Shown here: positions 17,524-27,167 of the stretch, one piece after another | Numbering within the stretch: the stretch's first letter is position 1 | How the letters are laid out: each line of letters begins with the position of its first letter | Assembly: GCF_001581005.1 (NCBI RefSeq) | Contig: NZ_LHZV01000065.1 | Location: 1-64,000, forward strand | Source of the DNA: Acetobacter orleanensis | Lineage (GTDB): Bacteria > Pseudomonadota > Alphaproteobacteria > Acetobacterales > Acetobacteraceae | Reading direction: 5' to 3' | DNA: 64,000 nt | Translations under genes and position numbers: made by a program | The notes under the pieces: model-generated | What the model was told of the DNA's origin: nothing | What the model saw: the letters and a program-made list of their open reading frames with translations, nothing else | Databases searched by the model: none

Positions 17524-18444
17524 TCACAGCAGCGTCGTGAAACTTGCCAGAACAAAGCACTCGGTCAGAACGGCCACGGCTCCCAGCACATCGCCAGTAT
17601 AACCGCCCAGCAACCGCCGGGCTGCAACCGTCACCAGCCCGCAGGCTGCAAGCGTGGCGGCAACAGACAGAAGCCCGATGTGCAGCACCATCAGGCGCGC
17701 ATCATAAAATCCGCTTGCGTGAGGCCATATTTGGCGGGAGAGCGACAAAATTTTCCCAGAGGGCTGGATGCTGTTCCAGAGAGACATGACGCATGGACCG
17801 TCTGCCCATAGCCACGCCAACGCCCCAACACTTGCCCCGGCCAAAATCAACCCCAGCCAGAACGGTGTGCGCGGCAGCGGGCTGAGTGAGCGGGCCAGAC
17901 CGTCTGGACGGGCAGGGGTCAGGAAGGCAGGCAGAACCAGTAACGCTGCCCGCGCCAGACAGCCGGACACGACCAATGCCAGCAGAACCATGCCAGCCGG
18001 AAGGGCCGCTAGAGATGAAGCACGCACCAGCAGGCTCAGGCTGAGGGCCAGCACACCGTAACTGCCAATCCGGCTATCCCGCATGATTTCAAGCCGACGC
18101 TCCCGCGAAGGCCCACCGCAGCCATCTGCCAGATCAGCCAACCCATCTTCATGCAGGCCGCCTGTCAGCACACATTGGACAGCCAGCGCCAATCCCGCCG
18201 CAGGCAACGGGGCTACATGCCCTAGCCGGAGGAGGCAGAAGATTGCGCCAATGAGAGCGCCGATTACAGCGCCAATCAGCGGCCAGCACCAGATAGAGCG
18301 CCCCATTGGCCAAGGCGCGGTGCTCACCCGTTGAGCGGGAGAAAGGAGCCAACCAGTGGGCAGTTGGGTCAATAAACTCAGTCCGCAGGCCATATCCAGC
18401 CGAAGTCGTGCACTAAAGGATTCAGCCGGACCGGACATGCTCAT
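17524..18444 (-). CDS. cobS: Adenosylcobinamide-GDP ribazoletransferase (cobalamin synthase)
   Basis: A 306-residue integral membrane protein that joins adenosylcobinamide-GDP to alpha-ribazole, the last assembly step. The N-terminus has LLTQLPTGW, then FCLLRLGHVAPLPAAGLAL, then the signature GGLHEDGLADLADGCGG with acidic residues for metal. Several helices follow. The ATG at 18444 was chosen over the open frame to 18495 because it overlaps the cobT stop (ATGA) and gives a normal N-terminus. cobT makes the ribazole phosphate used here, so the pair is functionally as well as translationally coupled. Confidence 0.93.
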   Translation of the reverse strand: MSMSGPAESFSARLRLDMACGLSLLTQLPTGWLLSPAQRVSTAPWPMGRSIWCWPLIGAVIGALIGAIFCLLRLGHVAPLPAAGLALAVQCVLTGGLHEDGLADLADGCGGPSRERRLEIMRDSRIGSYGVLALSLSLLVRASSLAALPAGMVLLALVVSGCLARAALLVLPAFLTPARPDGLARSLSPLPRTPFWLGLILAGASVGALAWLWADGPCVMSLWNSIQPSGKILSLSRQIWPHASGFYDARLMVLHIGLLSVAATLAACGLVTVAARRLLGGYTGDVLGAVAVLTECFVLASFTTLL

Positions 18445-19532
18445 GCGCGGCCTGATACTGCTGCCTGCGCAAAAGTTGCCATCCCTGCATGGCACGCAAC
18501 AGCCGCCCGCAGCAGCGGTACCGCCAGCGCCGCTCCGGAGGCTTCCCCCAGCCGCAGGCCAAGGTCTAGCAATGGGGCTAGTTCAAGCTGTGCCGCCAGT
18601 CGTGCATGGCCTGCTTCCGCAGAACAATGGGAGAGGCGGGTATGGTCCAGCCCACCAGATGCCGACGCTCGCTGTGCTCCAGCCATGAGGCGCGCGAGCG
18701 GTGCCACCGCCGCCGTGCAGACAAACCCATCTAGCAGCACCGGAATACCAAAATGTCGCGCAGCCAGTGTTGCCCCCAGTAAGGCGGCAAGTTCATATCC
18801 GCCCAGTCTGCGCGCAACCTCAAGGGCATCAAACTGAGGTGGTGTCCCATTTGTTGTCATGTCTGCTTTGTGGTGCGCCAGAGCAGCGTCAATCACCCGT
18901 GCTTTGTGTGCCACGCCGGAGGCATCCAGCCCGGTGCCGCGCCCAGCCCATTCCGAACCGCTCCCGCCGAACAGTCCTGCCGCCAAGGCTGCGGCCGCTG
19001 TGGTGTTGCCAATGCCCATCTCTCCCACACACAGCAGGTCACACTTGCGCGGCACGGCGTTAAATCCCGTCTGCACAGCTTCCAGAAAAGCCTCTTCCGT
19101 CATGGCCGGAGCCATCGTGAAATCTGCTGTTGCGGTGAGGTGCTGTACGGGTACCACGCGCAAAATCGCCCCTGCCACGGTGGCTAACTGGTTGATTGCA
19201 GCACCCCCTTGTTCAAAGTTCTGCACCATCTGAGCGGTCACAGTCTGAGGCCAAGGTGAGACCCCTTGCTGAACCACACCATGATTGCCCGCAAAAATTA
19301 GAACCTGCACCTGCTCAAGCCGAGGCAACGCCCGCTTCTGCCATCTGCCCAGCCATTGTGTCAGGTCTTCCAGTCGCCCCAGACTGCCCGCTGGTTTGGT
19401 CAACTCAGCCTCGCGCAGGGCAATTTGCTGTTGCACGGCGGTATCTGGCTCCGGCAGCGCAAGACAGGCCGCCCGCAGGGCCGCGAGTGACGAGAAAGAA
19501 CCAGAGGATGAAGGGAGAGAGGTTGGTGGCAT
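18441..19532 (-). CDS. cobT: Nicotinate-nucleotide--dimethylbenzimidazole phosphoribosyltransferase
   Basis: A 363-residue cytoplasmic enzyme that moves phosphoribose from nicotinate mononucleotide to dimethylbenzimidazole. Clear family motifs are LTKPAGSLGRLEDL near residue 45, VLIFAGNHGVVQQGVS (base-binding region), CDLLCVGEMGIGNTTAAAAL (phosphate loop) and LLDGFVCTAAVAPL. The ATG at 19532 is preferred to a TTG at 19541. It is divergent from cobU with only about 60 bases between, so both promoters must sit in that gap. Its base substrate is made by BluB in the same window. Confidence 0.94.
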   Translation of the reverse strand: MPPTSLPSSSGSFSSLAALRAACLALPEPDTAVQQQIALREAELTKPAGSLGRLEDLTQWLGRWQKRALPRLEQVQVLIFAGNHGVVQQGVSPWPQTVTAQMVQNFEQGGAAINQLATVAGAILRVVPVQHLTATADFTMAPAMTEEAFLEAVQTGFNAVPRKCDLLCVGEMGIGNTTAAAALAAGLFGGSGSEWAGRGTGLDASGVAHKARVIDAALAHHKADMTTNGTPPQFDALEVARRLGGYELAALLGATLAARHFGIPVLLDGFVCTAAVAPLARLMAGAQRASASGGLDHTRLSHCSAEAGHARLAAQLELAPLLDLGLRLGEASGAALAVPLLRAAVACHAGMATFAQAAVSGRA

Positions 19533-19594
19533 GACCCGCAATATATGCTGTTATAAGCGCCATACTGACATGGCAGCAGGAAAGCGGATAGCGC

Positions 19595-20227
19595 ATGAAC
19601 ACCGTCACGCTCAAGGCAGACGCCGCTCGTCCGGCTGAGGAACAGCCGTCTTCTGCCCTTCCGTCTTTGGCTGTGCCGGGGGGGGAAGGGGCAGATTTTT
19701 CCGCAGGTCTACCCGGCACAACGCTGGTGTTGGGCGGTGCCCGGTCCGGCAAGAGCCGCCATGCGGAAGCTTTGATAATGGCCCTGCCTTCTCCGTGGAT
19801 CTATCTAGCTACGGGCCGCGCGTTTGATGCGGAAATGCAGGAGCGTATCACCCACCATCGCACCAGTCGCGCGGAAGGCTGGCAGACGGTGGAAGAACCT
19901 TTCGCGGTGGCCGATGTTCTGCGTACGCATGCCACCCGTCCGCTGCTACTGGACTGTCTGACATTGTGGCTGACCAATCTGTTACTGGAAGAACGCAGCA
20001 TTCCGGAGGCGACACAGGGGCTTCTTGCCGCGTTGGCGGAGCGTCGTGCTCCCACCGTTCTGGTGGGGAACGAGGTCGGTCTGGGGATCGTGCCGGAACA
20101 CAAACTCGCCAGACAGTTTCGGGATGAGGCAGGCTTTCTCCACCAGCGTCTGGCCGCACAGGTGGGGAAGGTCCTGTTTATTGCAGCAGGTCTGCCGCTT
20201 GTTTTAAAGGCGCCGCCACCGGGTTGA
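19595..20227 (+). CDS. cobU: Adenosylcobinamide kinase / adenosylcobinamide-phosphate guanylyltransferase
   Basis: A 210-residue enzyme that phosphorylates adenosylcobinamide and then caps it with GMP. The P-loop GGARSGKS is at residues 47-54. The ITHHRTSRAEGWQTVEEP segment holds the guanylylated histidine region, and LLLDCLTLWLTNLL and VGNEVGLGIVPEH complete the family pattern. The first 40 residues are an Ala/Pro-rich extension with no counterpart in typical CobU of about 170-180 residues, so a later start is possible. The ATG at 19595 is the first good codon. A GC-rich hairpin spans the stop codon. Confidence 0.93.
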   Translation: MNTVTLKADAARPAEEQPSSALPSLAVPGGEGADFSAGLPGTTLVLGGARSGKSRHAEALIMALPSPWIYLATGRAFDAEMQERITHHRTSRAEGWQTVEEPFAVADVLRTHATRPLLLDCLTLWLTNLLLEERSIPEATQGLLAALAERRAPTVLVGNEVGLGIVPEHKLARQFRDEAGFLHQRLAAQVGKVLFIAAGLPLVLKAPPPG

Positions 20228-20238
20228 GGCGGCGGCGC
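20210..20238 (+). terminator. GC-rich stem-loop over the cobU stop
   Basis: Eight-base arms (20210-20217 and 20231-20238) around a 13-base loop, between convergent cobU and the phosphodiesterase gene. There is no T run, so it is a weak terminator candidate. Confidence 0.35.
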
Positions 20239-20244
20239 ATAGGT

Positions 20245-21357
20245 TCAGATCTGGTCGACGGCTATACGGCCAATCGCCGGATCATCCGTAAAAAATCCGT
20301 CCAGCCCCATATCAAGATACCGGCGGATTTCCGCAACAGAGCCGGGCACGTTGCGGGCCGTAAGTGCATCGCCATTGCGGAGCTGGCGCGGCAGGAAATA
20401 GTTTTCCGGGCGGCAGGTATAGGCATGCACCAGCAGGCCAGCCGCATGGGCATCCGTCACCAGAGACGTCGGCTCAAGCCACCCCCCCTGTGCATCGCGC
20501 GGGATCAGATCGGTCAGGGAAGGGCCGATAACATCCGCATAACGCCGCACGGATTTCAGGCCCGCCGGGGTCATCAGGTCCCCAAAGGTGGTTTTGTCCC
20601 CTTTGGCGGCTAGATCCGGTGGGACGTCCGTGCGTTCACCCAGCAACAGCATCAGCCGCGCCTGCGGGTTGATGGCGCGGACATCCGCACCAATGCGCTG
20701 AAGGTTTCCGGTCTCGAAGGACTGTACTTCCAGCGGTGCGGTGCGGGTGTATTCATGGGCTGCAATGGTGCGGAGGAACAGGGCTTCCGGGTCAAACCCC
20801 AGCGCGTGGAAATGCGTGGAATGTTTGATTTCAGGAATAAGTCCCAGAATCCGGCCACGTGTGGCGGATTCCGCCGCCACAAAATCAATCATTTCCTCAA
20901 AGGTCGGAATGTCAAAATGCCCGTCGTAGCGGGTATTATGCACACGCAGGCTGGCCAGACGTTCTTTGGCTCGCAGAGTTTTTAATTCCGCGAGGGTAAA
21001 GTCGGTCGTAAACCAGCCGGTGGCTGTTCTGCCATCAATGGTTGCAGTGCGCTTGCGGCTGGCAAATTCCGGCCGCTGCGCCACGTCTGTTGTCTCGGCA
21101 ATATTGGTTTCATGGCGGCAGATCATCACGCCATCTTTGGTCATGACCAGATCAGGCTCGATAAAATCCGCGCCATCCGCAATGGCTTTGGCGTAGGAGG
21201 CCAGCGTGTGTTCCGGCCGCTGGGCAGACGCCCCCCGGTGTGCGAACACCAGCGGACGTGGCGCGATGGAAGGAGCCGCATCCGCCCGCCGTACCCCGCC
21301 GCAGAATGCGGCGGCGCAGGAGGCAACCAGAACGGAACGGCGAGAAAAATGCTGCAT
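20245..21357 (-). CDS. glpQ: Glycerophosphodiester phosphodiesterase, exported
   Basis: A 370-residue enzyme cleaving glycerophosphodiesters to glycerol 3-phosphate and an alcohol. The N-terminus has a twin-arginine-like SRRSVLVASCAAAF signal with a cleavage site near ADAAP, so it acts in the periplasm. Catalytic motifs are VFAHRGASAQRPEHTLASY, then FIEPDLVMTKDGVMICRHE, with a metal-binding glutamate and histidines. The ending GLDGFFTDDP is also typical. The length matches periplasmic GlpQ rather than cytoplasmic UgpQ. It starts 11 bases after the TonB-dependent receptor stop on the same strand, so the receptor may bring in its substrate or a product. Confidence 0.92.
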   Translation of the reverse strand: MQHFSRRSVLVASCAAAFCGGVRRADAAPSIAPRPLVFAHRGASAQRPEHTLASYAKAIADGADFIEPDLVMTKDGVMICRHETNIAETTDVAQRPEFASRKRTATIDGRTATGWFTTDFTLAELKTLRAKERLASLRVHNTRYDGHFDIPTFEEMIDFVAAESATRGRILGLIPEIKHSTHFHALGFDPEALFLRTIAAHEYTRTAPLEVQSFETGNLQRIGADVRAINPQARLMLLLGERTDVPPDLAAKGDKTTFGDLMTPAGLKSVRRYADVIGPSLTDLIPRDAQGGWLEPTSLVTDAHAAGLLVHAYTCRPENYFLPRQLRNGDALTARNVPGSVAEIRRYLDMGLDGFFTDDPAIGRIAVDQI

Positions 21358-21367
21358 CAGACCGCCC

Positions 21368-23836
21368 TTAGAACGTGGTGCTCAGCGTCAGGAAATACAT
21401 CCGTGGCGCAATGGGGAACGCCGAATACTGGCCAGAGGCGTTGGTGGTGTTCAGCGTAGACCAGCCTTTTTCATTTGTCAGGTTGGTAATGTTCCCCTGC
21501 ACATGCAGCGCGCGGATGTGGGGAATACCCTTAAAGTCATATCCGGCATTCAGGCTGAACAGCGCGTAGGCGCTGGCATGCAGATCGTTGGTGAAGGTCG
21601 TGTAGCGTTTACCCACCACGTCACCCACAAACTGCGCGTCAAAATTGCCCCAGCGGGTGGAGGCCACGAATTTTTCCGTCCAGTTGGGCACGCCCGCCAC
21701 GTTCTTGCCGGCGGTCTGCACCGTCGTCGTGCCGTTCAGGTAGTTATCGTTGTAGGTCGATTTGTTATAGGACAGCGCGTTGTAGAAGGAGAAATGTGGG
21801 CCAAACTGCGCGGTGAAGGAGAAGTCCATCCCATCGGTGGAGACCGAGCCCACGTTGGTCAGCGTGGTGGCGCTGCCGATAATGGAAGAGAGCGTCTGCG
21901 TTGTGGCGACGGCCAGCAGACGGTTTGAGAAATGCACGTGGTAATATTCAAGCTGGCCGCTGATATTGGTCAGAGGGCCGGCGTTCAGGTGGCGGTTGGT
22001 CCGGAAACCGGTTTCATACGTCCAAGATGTTTCCGGCTTGCCATTTTTGCGGAATTCATCAAACGCCTGCTGGCTGGTCACACCCCACGGGGTGGCGTTG
22101 CCATAACCTGCGGCTTCAAAGGACCGCATGTTTTCCTGAATATTGGCAAACCACTGTTCATGCGGGGTGATATTCCACAGCGCACCAAACGCGGGCAGGA
22201 ACGGTTTGACGGAGGCAATGGTGCCACCGGGCACGGTAATGGCGGTTTTGGGAGAAAGTGACCCCGGCAGACCTGCCACCGGCAATGTACCATTGGTATA
22301 AACCAGCTCGGACTTAAATCCGGCATTTAGCGCGAAATTCTTGCTAACCTGCCATGTGTCCTGCAGGTGCGTAGTCCATGTGTTGGTGTAAAAATTGTTG
22401 GTGTACTGGTCAATTAGTGCATTCTGCTGACGATCATACGGGGTGGTGGGGTTGCTGGCGCTAAACGGATACCAGCGGCGCGCCTGCGTGTTGTTGTTGC
22501 GCTCATACCAGCCGCCCAGTTCAATAGTGTGGTGGCCCAGATGGTAGTGCAGGTTGGTCATGATCCCGCCACGGTTATCCCAGTATTCCGTGGTACGGGT
22601 TGCAATGCCAGTGCCGCCAAACACGTTGGAAAGCTGGGCGGAGCTCTGGTTGGGGAAGTAGGAGGAGAATAGGGCCGGCAGACCCGCCGCAGTAATGGGG
22701 CCAGCCACCACGCCTTCACCCAGATCATGATGGTAATAGATCTGCGTGTCCCATTTCAGATTTTTTGTGAAATCATGGGACCACTTGGTGTACATTAAAT
22801 AGTCTTCGCGCTGGGCTGCGGAATAGTAGTTTCTGTAGTTCAGGCCAGCATTTTTATATTGAGGAGAATTATTATAGTAATTGATGGCTTCCGACATGTT
22901 GGGATACATGAAGGGGCGGACATACAGGGAGCCGCCATTGGGCATTACAATGCTGTCTTCGTTCGGCTCGACCTTCTGTGCCCAGTCGAAAAACACGCTG
23001 ATCTTGTTTTTCTCGTCTTCATGCACGAACTTGGCGTTGACCTGATTGCCCCCCTGATGCCCGGCAAAATCCCACGCCCGCGCATCCTGACGCCCCCATG
23101 AGACATAGGCGGAATTGCCGTTGCCAAAATCTCCAGTGTCAATTCGCGCAAAGGTGCGGAAGGTGGACCAGCTTCCGAAGGTCTGGTTCAACTGCCCACC
23201 AGCATGATGCAGCGGGTCCTGCGTGGTAAACTGCAACGTGCCGCCAAGGTTACTGGTGGAGGCCGTGCCCAGCGCGCCAGCACCTGTCGCCACGGAGGCC
23301 GAGCCGATGTTTTCACTAATGGCGGCGCGCTGTGGCGTCAGGCCGTTATAATTGCCATAATCCTGATCTCCCAGTGGCACGCCATCCAACGTATAGCCAA
23401 GCTGGTTTTTTGAAAAACCGTGGATGAACAGGGCGGAGTTTTGCTCGTTGTTGCCCCATGGGTCCGCATTGGTGAAGACAACGCCCGGCAGAATTTCCAG
23501 CGCCTTAAGCGGGTTGATACCCGGCAGGAGGCGCTGCATTTCCGCATGGCCTACTGTCTGTTCAGACCGGCTGTGACGGCCCGTGGCAATAATCTGTTCC
23601 GATTCCTTTGCGCGCGCCGGGCTTGATGTTTTCGCTGTCCGTCGTGGAACGCCAGTAACGCGGGGTGCAAGAGCCTGTGTTGCGCCATGCGTTGCCTTGA
23701 CTGGCATAGTTTTTGCGGAGGCATGCTTTACTGCATGGTGGCTTTTTGAAACCGGCGCAGCATAGCCGGTTGAAAATGCCAGAGGAGAGCAGAAGAGCCA
23801 CAGGGCGGCCCGACGAGACACAGGGAAAAGACGCAT
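21368..23836 (-). CDS. TonB-dependent outer-membrane receptor
   Basis: An 822-residue receptor. The first 27 residues form a signal peptide (basic RLFPVSRRAALWLFC, cut near GYAAP). A Lys/Ala/Thr-rich linker follows. The plug domain starts around EQIIATGRHSRSEQTVG and includes INPLKALEILPGVVF and a LDGVPLGDQDYGNYNG loop. The 22-strand barrel runs to the C-terminal FLTLSTTF, which ends in Phe. The open frame reaches a GTG at 23899, but the ATG at 23836 gives a clean signal peptide. It is followed closely by an exported phosphodiesterase, suggesting a shared operon. The substrate is unknown; a phosphodiester-type compound is a guess from context. Confidence 0.9.
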   Translation of the reverse strand: MRLFPVSRRAALWLFCSPLAFSTGYAAPVSKSHHAVKHASAKTMPVKATHGATQALAPRVTGVPRRTAKTSSPARAKESEQIIATGRHSRSEQTVGHAEMQRLLPGINPLKALEILPGVVFTNADPWGNNEQNSALFIHGFSKNQLGYTLDGVPLGDQDYGNYNGLTPQRAAISENIGSASVATGAGALGTASTSNLGGTLQFTTQDPLHHAGGQLNQTFGSWSTFRTFARIDTGDFGNGNSAYVSWGRQDARAWDFAGHQGGNQVNAKFVHEDEKNKISVFFDWAQKVEPNEDSIVMPNGGSLYVRPFMYPNMSEAINYYNNSPQYKNAGLNYRNYYSAAQREDYLMYTKWSHDFTKNLKWDTQIYYHHDLGEGVVAGPITAAGLPALFSSYFPNQSSAQLSNVFGGTGIATRTTEYWDNRGGIMTNLHYHLGHHTIELGGWYERNNNTQARRWYPFSASNPTTPYDRQQNALIDQYTNNFYTNTWTTHLQDTWQVSKNFALNAGFKSELVYTNGTLPVAGLPGSLSPKTAITVPGGTIASVKPFLPAFGALWNITPHEQWFANIQENMRSFEAAGYGNATPWGVTSQQAFDEFRKNGKPETSWTYETGFRTNRHLNAGPLTNISGQLEYYHVHFSNRLLAVATTQTLSSIIGSATTLTNVGSVSTDGMDFSFTAQFGPHFSFYNALSYNKSTYNDNYLNGTTTVQTAGKNVAGVPNWTEKFVASTRWGNFDAQFVGDVVGKRYTTFTNDLHASAYALFSLNAGYDFKGIPHIRALHVQGNITNLTNEKGWSTLNTTNASGQYSAFPIAPRMYFLTLSTTF

Positions 23837-24112
23837 GGAGATATGACAATCCTGAAAAGGTTGGTGGATCCCGAATGGTCTCTTAAGAGAAAGCTTCACG
23901 CGATTGTGTTACAGTTTTATTGTAATGTTTTTTAAAATTCATTTTATATATTGATTGCTATTATTTCCGTTTTTGCTATTTTTATTCTGGTTTCTATGCT
24001 GCATTAAAGCCGATACAATTAAATTAACAAATGTTAATTATTTTTGTAAGCTGTATTTAGCAGAATTTTAGATACAAAATTTTTGAGTCTTTTATTTAGG
24101 TGACTTTCAATC

Positions 24113-25429
24113 TTGTCCGAAACAGCCACCCCCGTTCTTTCCAACGCCTCCGCACCGCAGGCTGATACTCCGGCTCAGGTGGTGTCGTCTGCGCCTGCTC
24201 AAACTGTGGCACAGTCATCAGGTACGCCCTCTCCGGCGAGTCAGCCTGCTTACCTCGCGCCTCCTGCACAGTTGGCGATGGAAGGTCCGCATGGCATTCG
24301 CTATGATTTCAACCTCGGGGCGCGAGTCTTTGTGCCTGAGCGGAAAGAGGGGAAATGGCGGGTCATCCTGCGGGATATGGATACAGGGAATATTCTCTTC
24401 AGTCATGAAGCCAACGGGGCTACGATTGCGTCCAGCAAACGCTATTATATCCGCTTCAAGATTGAAGTGATTGATATCGGGGCAGATGGTGTTGAGAGAC
24501 CGGTTTTCGAGCATGAGTATGATGCGCGCGGTCAGGATGTTATCATCCAGCTACCGGTCGGCACGCTGGGAGATACGCTGGCATGGTTCCCCTATGTGGA
24601 ACGGTTTGCGGAAGTGCGCGGCGCAAAGGTCACCTGCCTGCTCTCAGGTCTCATTCTCCCGCTGTTGAAGGACGCGTACCCTAATCTCACTCTTATGACC
24701 TCCGCTGATGCAGAGCAGGCAGGGATTGCAGCCAAATCTTACGCGACCTACTGCATCGGCCTGTTTTTTGATGATAAAGATTGCATCCAGCAGCCTACAG
24801 ATTTCCGGTTTGTTGGCTTGCATCGCACAGCGGGTTACATTCTGGGTGTCTCTCCGCACGAGGAAGCGCCCCGTCTCCATCTTCCAGATGAAAGCCGGCC
24901 GATTGCAGAACCGTATGTCTGTATTGCGGTGCAGGCCAGTACTCAGTGTAAATACTGGAATAACCCCACCGGTTGGCAGGATGTCATCGCGTTTCTGAAG
25001 GAAAAAGGCTACCGGGTTATCTGTATTGACCAGAAATCGGTGCATGGCACAGGGCTTATCTGGAACCATATTCCACATGGCGCGGAAGATGAAACAGGTA
25101 ATCGTCCACTGGCTGAGCGCGCGCGCTGGCTGAAACATGCGGATGCGTTCATTGGTCTCAGTTCCGGTCTTGCGTGGCTTGCATGGGCTGCGGGGACTGA
25201 GGTTGTAATGATTTCAGGCTTTACTCATCCCACCAATGAGTTTGAAACACCGTACCGCGTTATAAACTGGCATACCTGCAATTCCTGCTGGAATGACCCG
25301 AAGGAACGGTTTGACCATCACAACTTCTTGTGGTGCCCTCGTCATGAAAACACACCGCGCCAGTTTGAATGCACGCGTCTCATTACCAGTGAGCATGTTA
25401 TCAATAAACTGAAAAAGCTGTTCGCCTGA
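24113..25429 (+). CDS. Autotransporter strand-loop-strand O-heptosyltransferase (BAHT type)
   Basis: A 438-residue cytoplasmic glycosyltransferase of the bacterial autotransporter heptosyltransferase group (TibC/Aah-like), which adds heptose to serines of repetitive adhesin passengers before export. After a low-complexity N-terminus (to about 55), a beta-rich segment is followed by VIIQLPVGTLGDTLAWFPYVERF and a GT-B sugar-nucleotide region (IAVQASTQCKYWNNP ... ADAFIGLSSGLAWLAWA). The four cysteines Cys389, Cys392, Cys408 and Cys420 form the expected iron-binding cluster. The start is TTG with AGGTGA about nine bases ahead; no ATG fits. The gene follows a long AT-rich spacer shared with the divergent receptor. 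No autotransporter lies next to it; the repeat protein 11 kb away is a possible client (inference). Confidence 0.85.
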   Translation: MSETATPVLSNASAPQADTPAQVVSSAPAQTVAQSSGTPSPASQPAYLAPPAQLAMEGPHGIRYDFNLGARVFVPERKEGKWRVILRDMDTGNILFSHEANGATIASSKRYYIRFKIEVIDIGADGVERPVFEHEYDARGQDVIIQLPVGTLGDTLAWFPYVERFAEVRGAKVTCLLSGLILPLLKDAYPNLTLMTSADAEQAGIAAKSYATYCIGLFFDDKDCIQQPTDFRFVGLHRTAGYILGVSPHEEAPRLHLPDESRPIAEPYVCIAVQASTQCKYWNNPTGWQDVIAFLKEKGYRVICIDQKSVHGTGLIWNHIPHGAEDETGNRPLAERARWLKHADAFIGLSSGLAWLAWAAGTEVVMISGFTHPTNEFETPYRVINWHTCNSCWNDPKERFDHHNFLWCPRHENTPRQFECTRLITSEHVINKLKKLFA

Positions 25430-25547
25430 CAGTGTGTGGGGCACGCTACGTGCCTCTTGCATCCCTCTCGTGATGATGCTCTCTCCTTAAAGATCATAAG
25501 GCAACGCGATGTTGGCTTGTGCGTTGTTCCAAAAGGGGAGAAGCGCA

Positions 25548-27002
25548 ATGTCACAGGATTTTATCAACACACAGCTTCTGGTGGCCGGGCAATGGCAAGA
25601 CGCGGCGGATGGCCGCACTTTTTCTGTCTTCAACCCTGCAACCGGTGAGGGAATCGGTAAAAGTGCTCATGCCTCCAAGGCAGACCTCGCCTGCGTAACG
25701 GCAGGTGCCGCTCAGGGTTTTGCTGCATGGCGGGCCCTTACAGCGTGGGATCGCTTTGTCATCATGCGTAAAGCCGCCAATCTGCTGCGTGAGCGGGCAG
25801 AGAGTATTGGCCGCATCATGAGCCGCGAGCAGGGCAAGCCACTTGAGCAGGCCATTATCGAAATCAACGGAGCGGCTGGCGTTATAGAGTATTTCGGTGA
25901 GGAAGGTCGCCGCCTTCATGATACGCTTATTCCTCCGCGGGTGCCTAATGTGGAACAGCGCGTCCTGCATCGCCCGGTAGGGGTGGTCGCTGCGTTTACG
26001 CCATGGAATTTCCCCGTCAATCAGATAGCCCGGAAACTGGGTGCTGCTCTGGCTGCTGGATGTGCGGTGATTGTCAAGGCACCGGAAGACACCCCGGCCT
26101 CCCCTGCGGAATTGCTGCGGGCGTTCTGTGATGCTGGCATTCCTGCCGGGACTGTCTCTCTGGTCTATGGCGACCCGGCTGAAATTTCCGAATATCTTAT
26201 TGCTCATCCCGTTGTACGCAAAATTTCTTTCACAGGGTCCACACCTGTTGGCAAACATCTCGCTGCTCTCGCGGGTGCGCAAATGAAGCCTGTGACGATG
26301 GAACTGGGTGGCCATGCCCCGGTGATCGTGTGTGAGGATGCGGATCTGGACGCTGCGGCACAGCGCCTGTGCGCAGCTAAATTCCGCAATGCCGGGCAGG
26401 TGTGCATCGCGCCGACGCGCTTCCTGCTGCATAAAAATATTGCCGCCAGTTTTGTGGACAAGTTCAAGACGCAGATGAACACGCTCAAAATCGGCTCTGG
26501 TCTTGATGCGGGTATCACCATGGGGCCAGTCATCAATGAACGCCGCCTGAAAGCTCTGAACGATCTGGTAGCTGATGCGCGGGACAAAGGGGCCACTCTC
26601 TGGCAGGCCGATGTGCCTCTTCCTAATAAAGGGTTCTTTTTTGCCCCAACACTGGTGCTCAACCCCAATTTGTCCATGCGGATGATGCAGGAAGAGCCGT
26701 TTGGCCCGATTGCCATAATATCTGAATTTACGGATCTGAAAGACGCCGTGCAGGAAGCTAACCGTCTGCCCTATGGTCTGGCCGCTTACGCCTATACTCG
26801 TAATGAGCGGACAGAGCGCCTGCTGGGTGAACAGGTGGAGGTGGGGATGATTGCCATCAATCATCATGGGCTGGGTGTGCCGGAAGTGCCTTTTGGTGGC
26901 ATTAAAGAATCCGGCTACGGTACGGAAGGCGGCCCGGACGCTGTGCGGGCACACACATTGATTAAATTTGTCTCAACAGAGCAAGATAACAAGGCTCTGT
27001 AA
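25548..27002 (+). CDS. NAD(P)-dependent aldehyde dehydrogenase, succinate-semialdehyde type
   Basis: A 484-residue aldehyde dehydrogenase. The substrate and cofactor core includes FTPWNFPVNQIARKLGAAL, the NAD-binding SFTGSTPVGKHL, catalytic Glu252 in MELGGHAP and the nucleophile Cys286 in NAGQVCIAP. The C-terminus reads EVPFGGIKESGYGTEGG. This pattern is that of the GabD/succinate-semialdehyde branch, but related semialdehydes and aldehydes are also used by members. The ATG at 25548 follows AAAGGGGAG; the longer frame to 25509 lacks a ribosome site. It ends 100 bases before a strong terminator. No GABA transaminase is nearby. Confidence 0.88.
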   Translation: MSQDFINTQLLVAGQWQDAADGRTFSVFNPATGEGIGKSAHASKADLACVTAGAAQGFAAWRALTAWDRFVIMRKAANLLRERAESIGRIMSREQGKPLEQAIIEINGAAGVIEYFGEEGRRLHDTLIPPRVPNVEQRVLHRPVGVVAAFTPWNFPVNQIARKLGAALAAGCAVIVKAPEDTPASPAELLRAFCDAGIPAGTVSLVYGDPAEISEYLIAHPVVRKISFTGSTPVGKHLAALAGAQMKPVTMELGGHAPVIVCEDADLDAAAQRLCAAKFRNAGQVCIAPTRFLLHKNIAASFVDKFKTQMNTLKIGSGLDAGITMGPVINERRLKALNDLVADARDKGATLWQADVPLPNKGFFFAPTLVLNPNLSMRMMQEEPFGPIAIISEFTDLKDAVQEANRLPYGLAAYAYTRNERTERLLGEQVEVGMIAINHHGLGVPEVPFGGIKESGYGTEGGPDAVRAHTLIKFVSTEQDNKAL

Positions 27003-27101
27003 TCTGCACAATTCTGCTGTATTTTCAGCATAAAAAAGACCTCTTGAGGGGGCATTTCCACACACAGATCATGTGGAGCCATCCGTTACTTTGTAAAATA
27101 G

Positions 27102-27142
27102 TCCTGCTGATTTAAATTTTTAAAATCAGCAGGATTTTTTTA
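27102..27142 (+). terminator. Rho-independent terminator of the aldehyde dehydrogenase gene
   Basis: Eleven-base arms (27102-27112 and 27124-27134) are followed immediately by a T-rich run to 27142. Confidence 0.88.
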
Positions 27143-27167
27143 TCCTGAAAACTCTCCAGACACCCTA

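Noticed and set aside
25551-26954. 467-codon reverse frame inside the aldehyde dehydrogenase gene
   Set aside because: Antisense shadow in GC-rich coding DNA; its Cys/Arg/His-rich translation matches no family.
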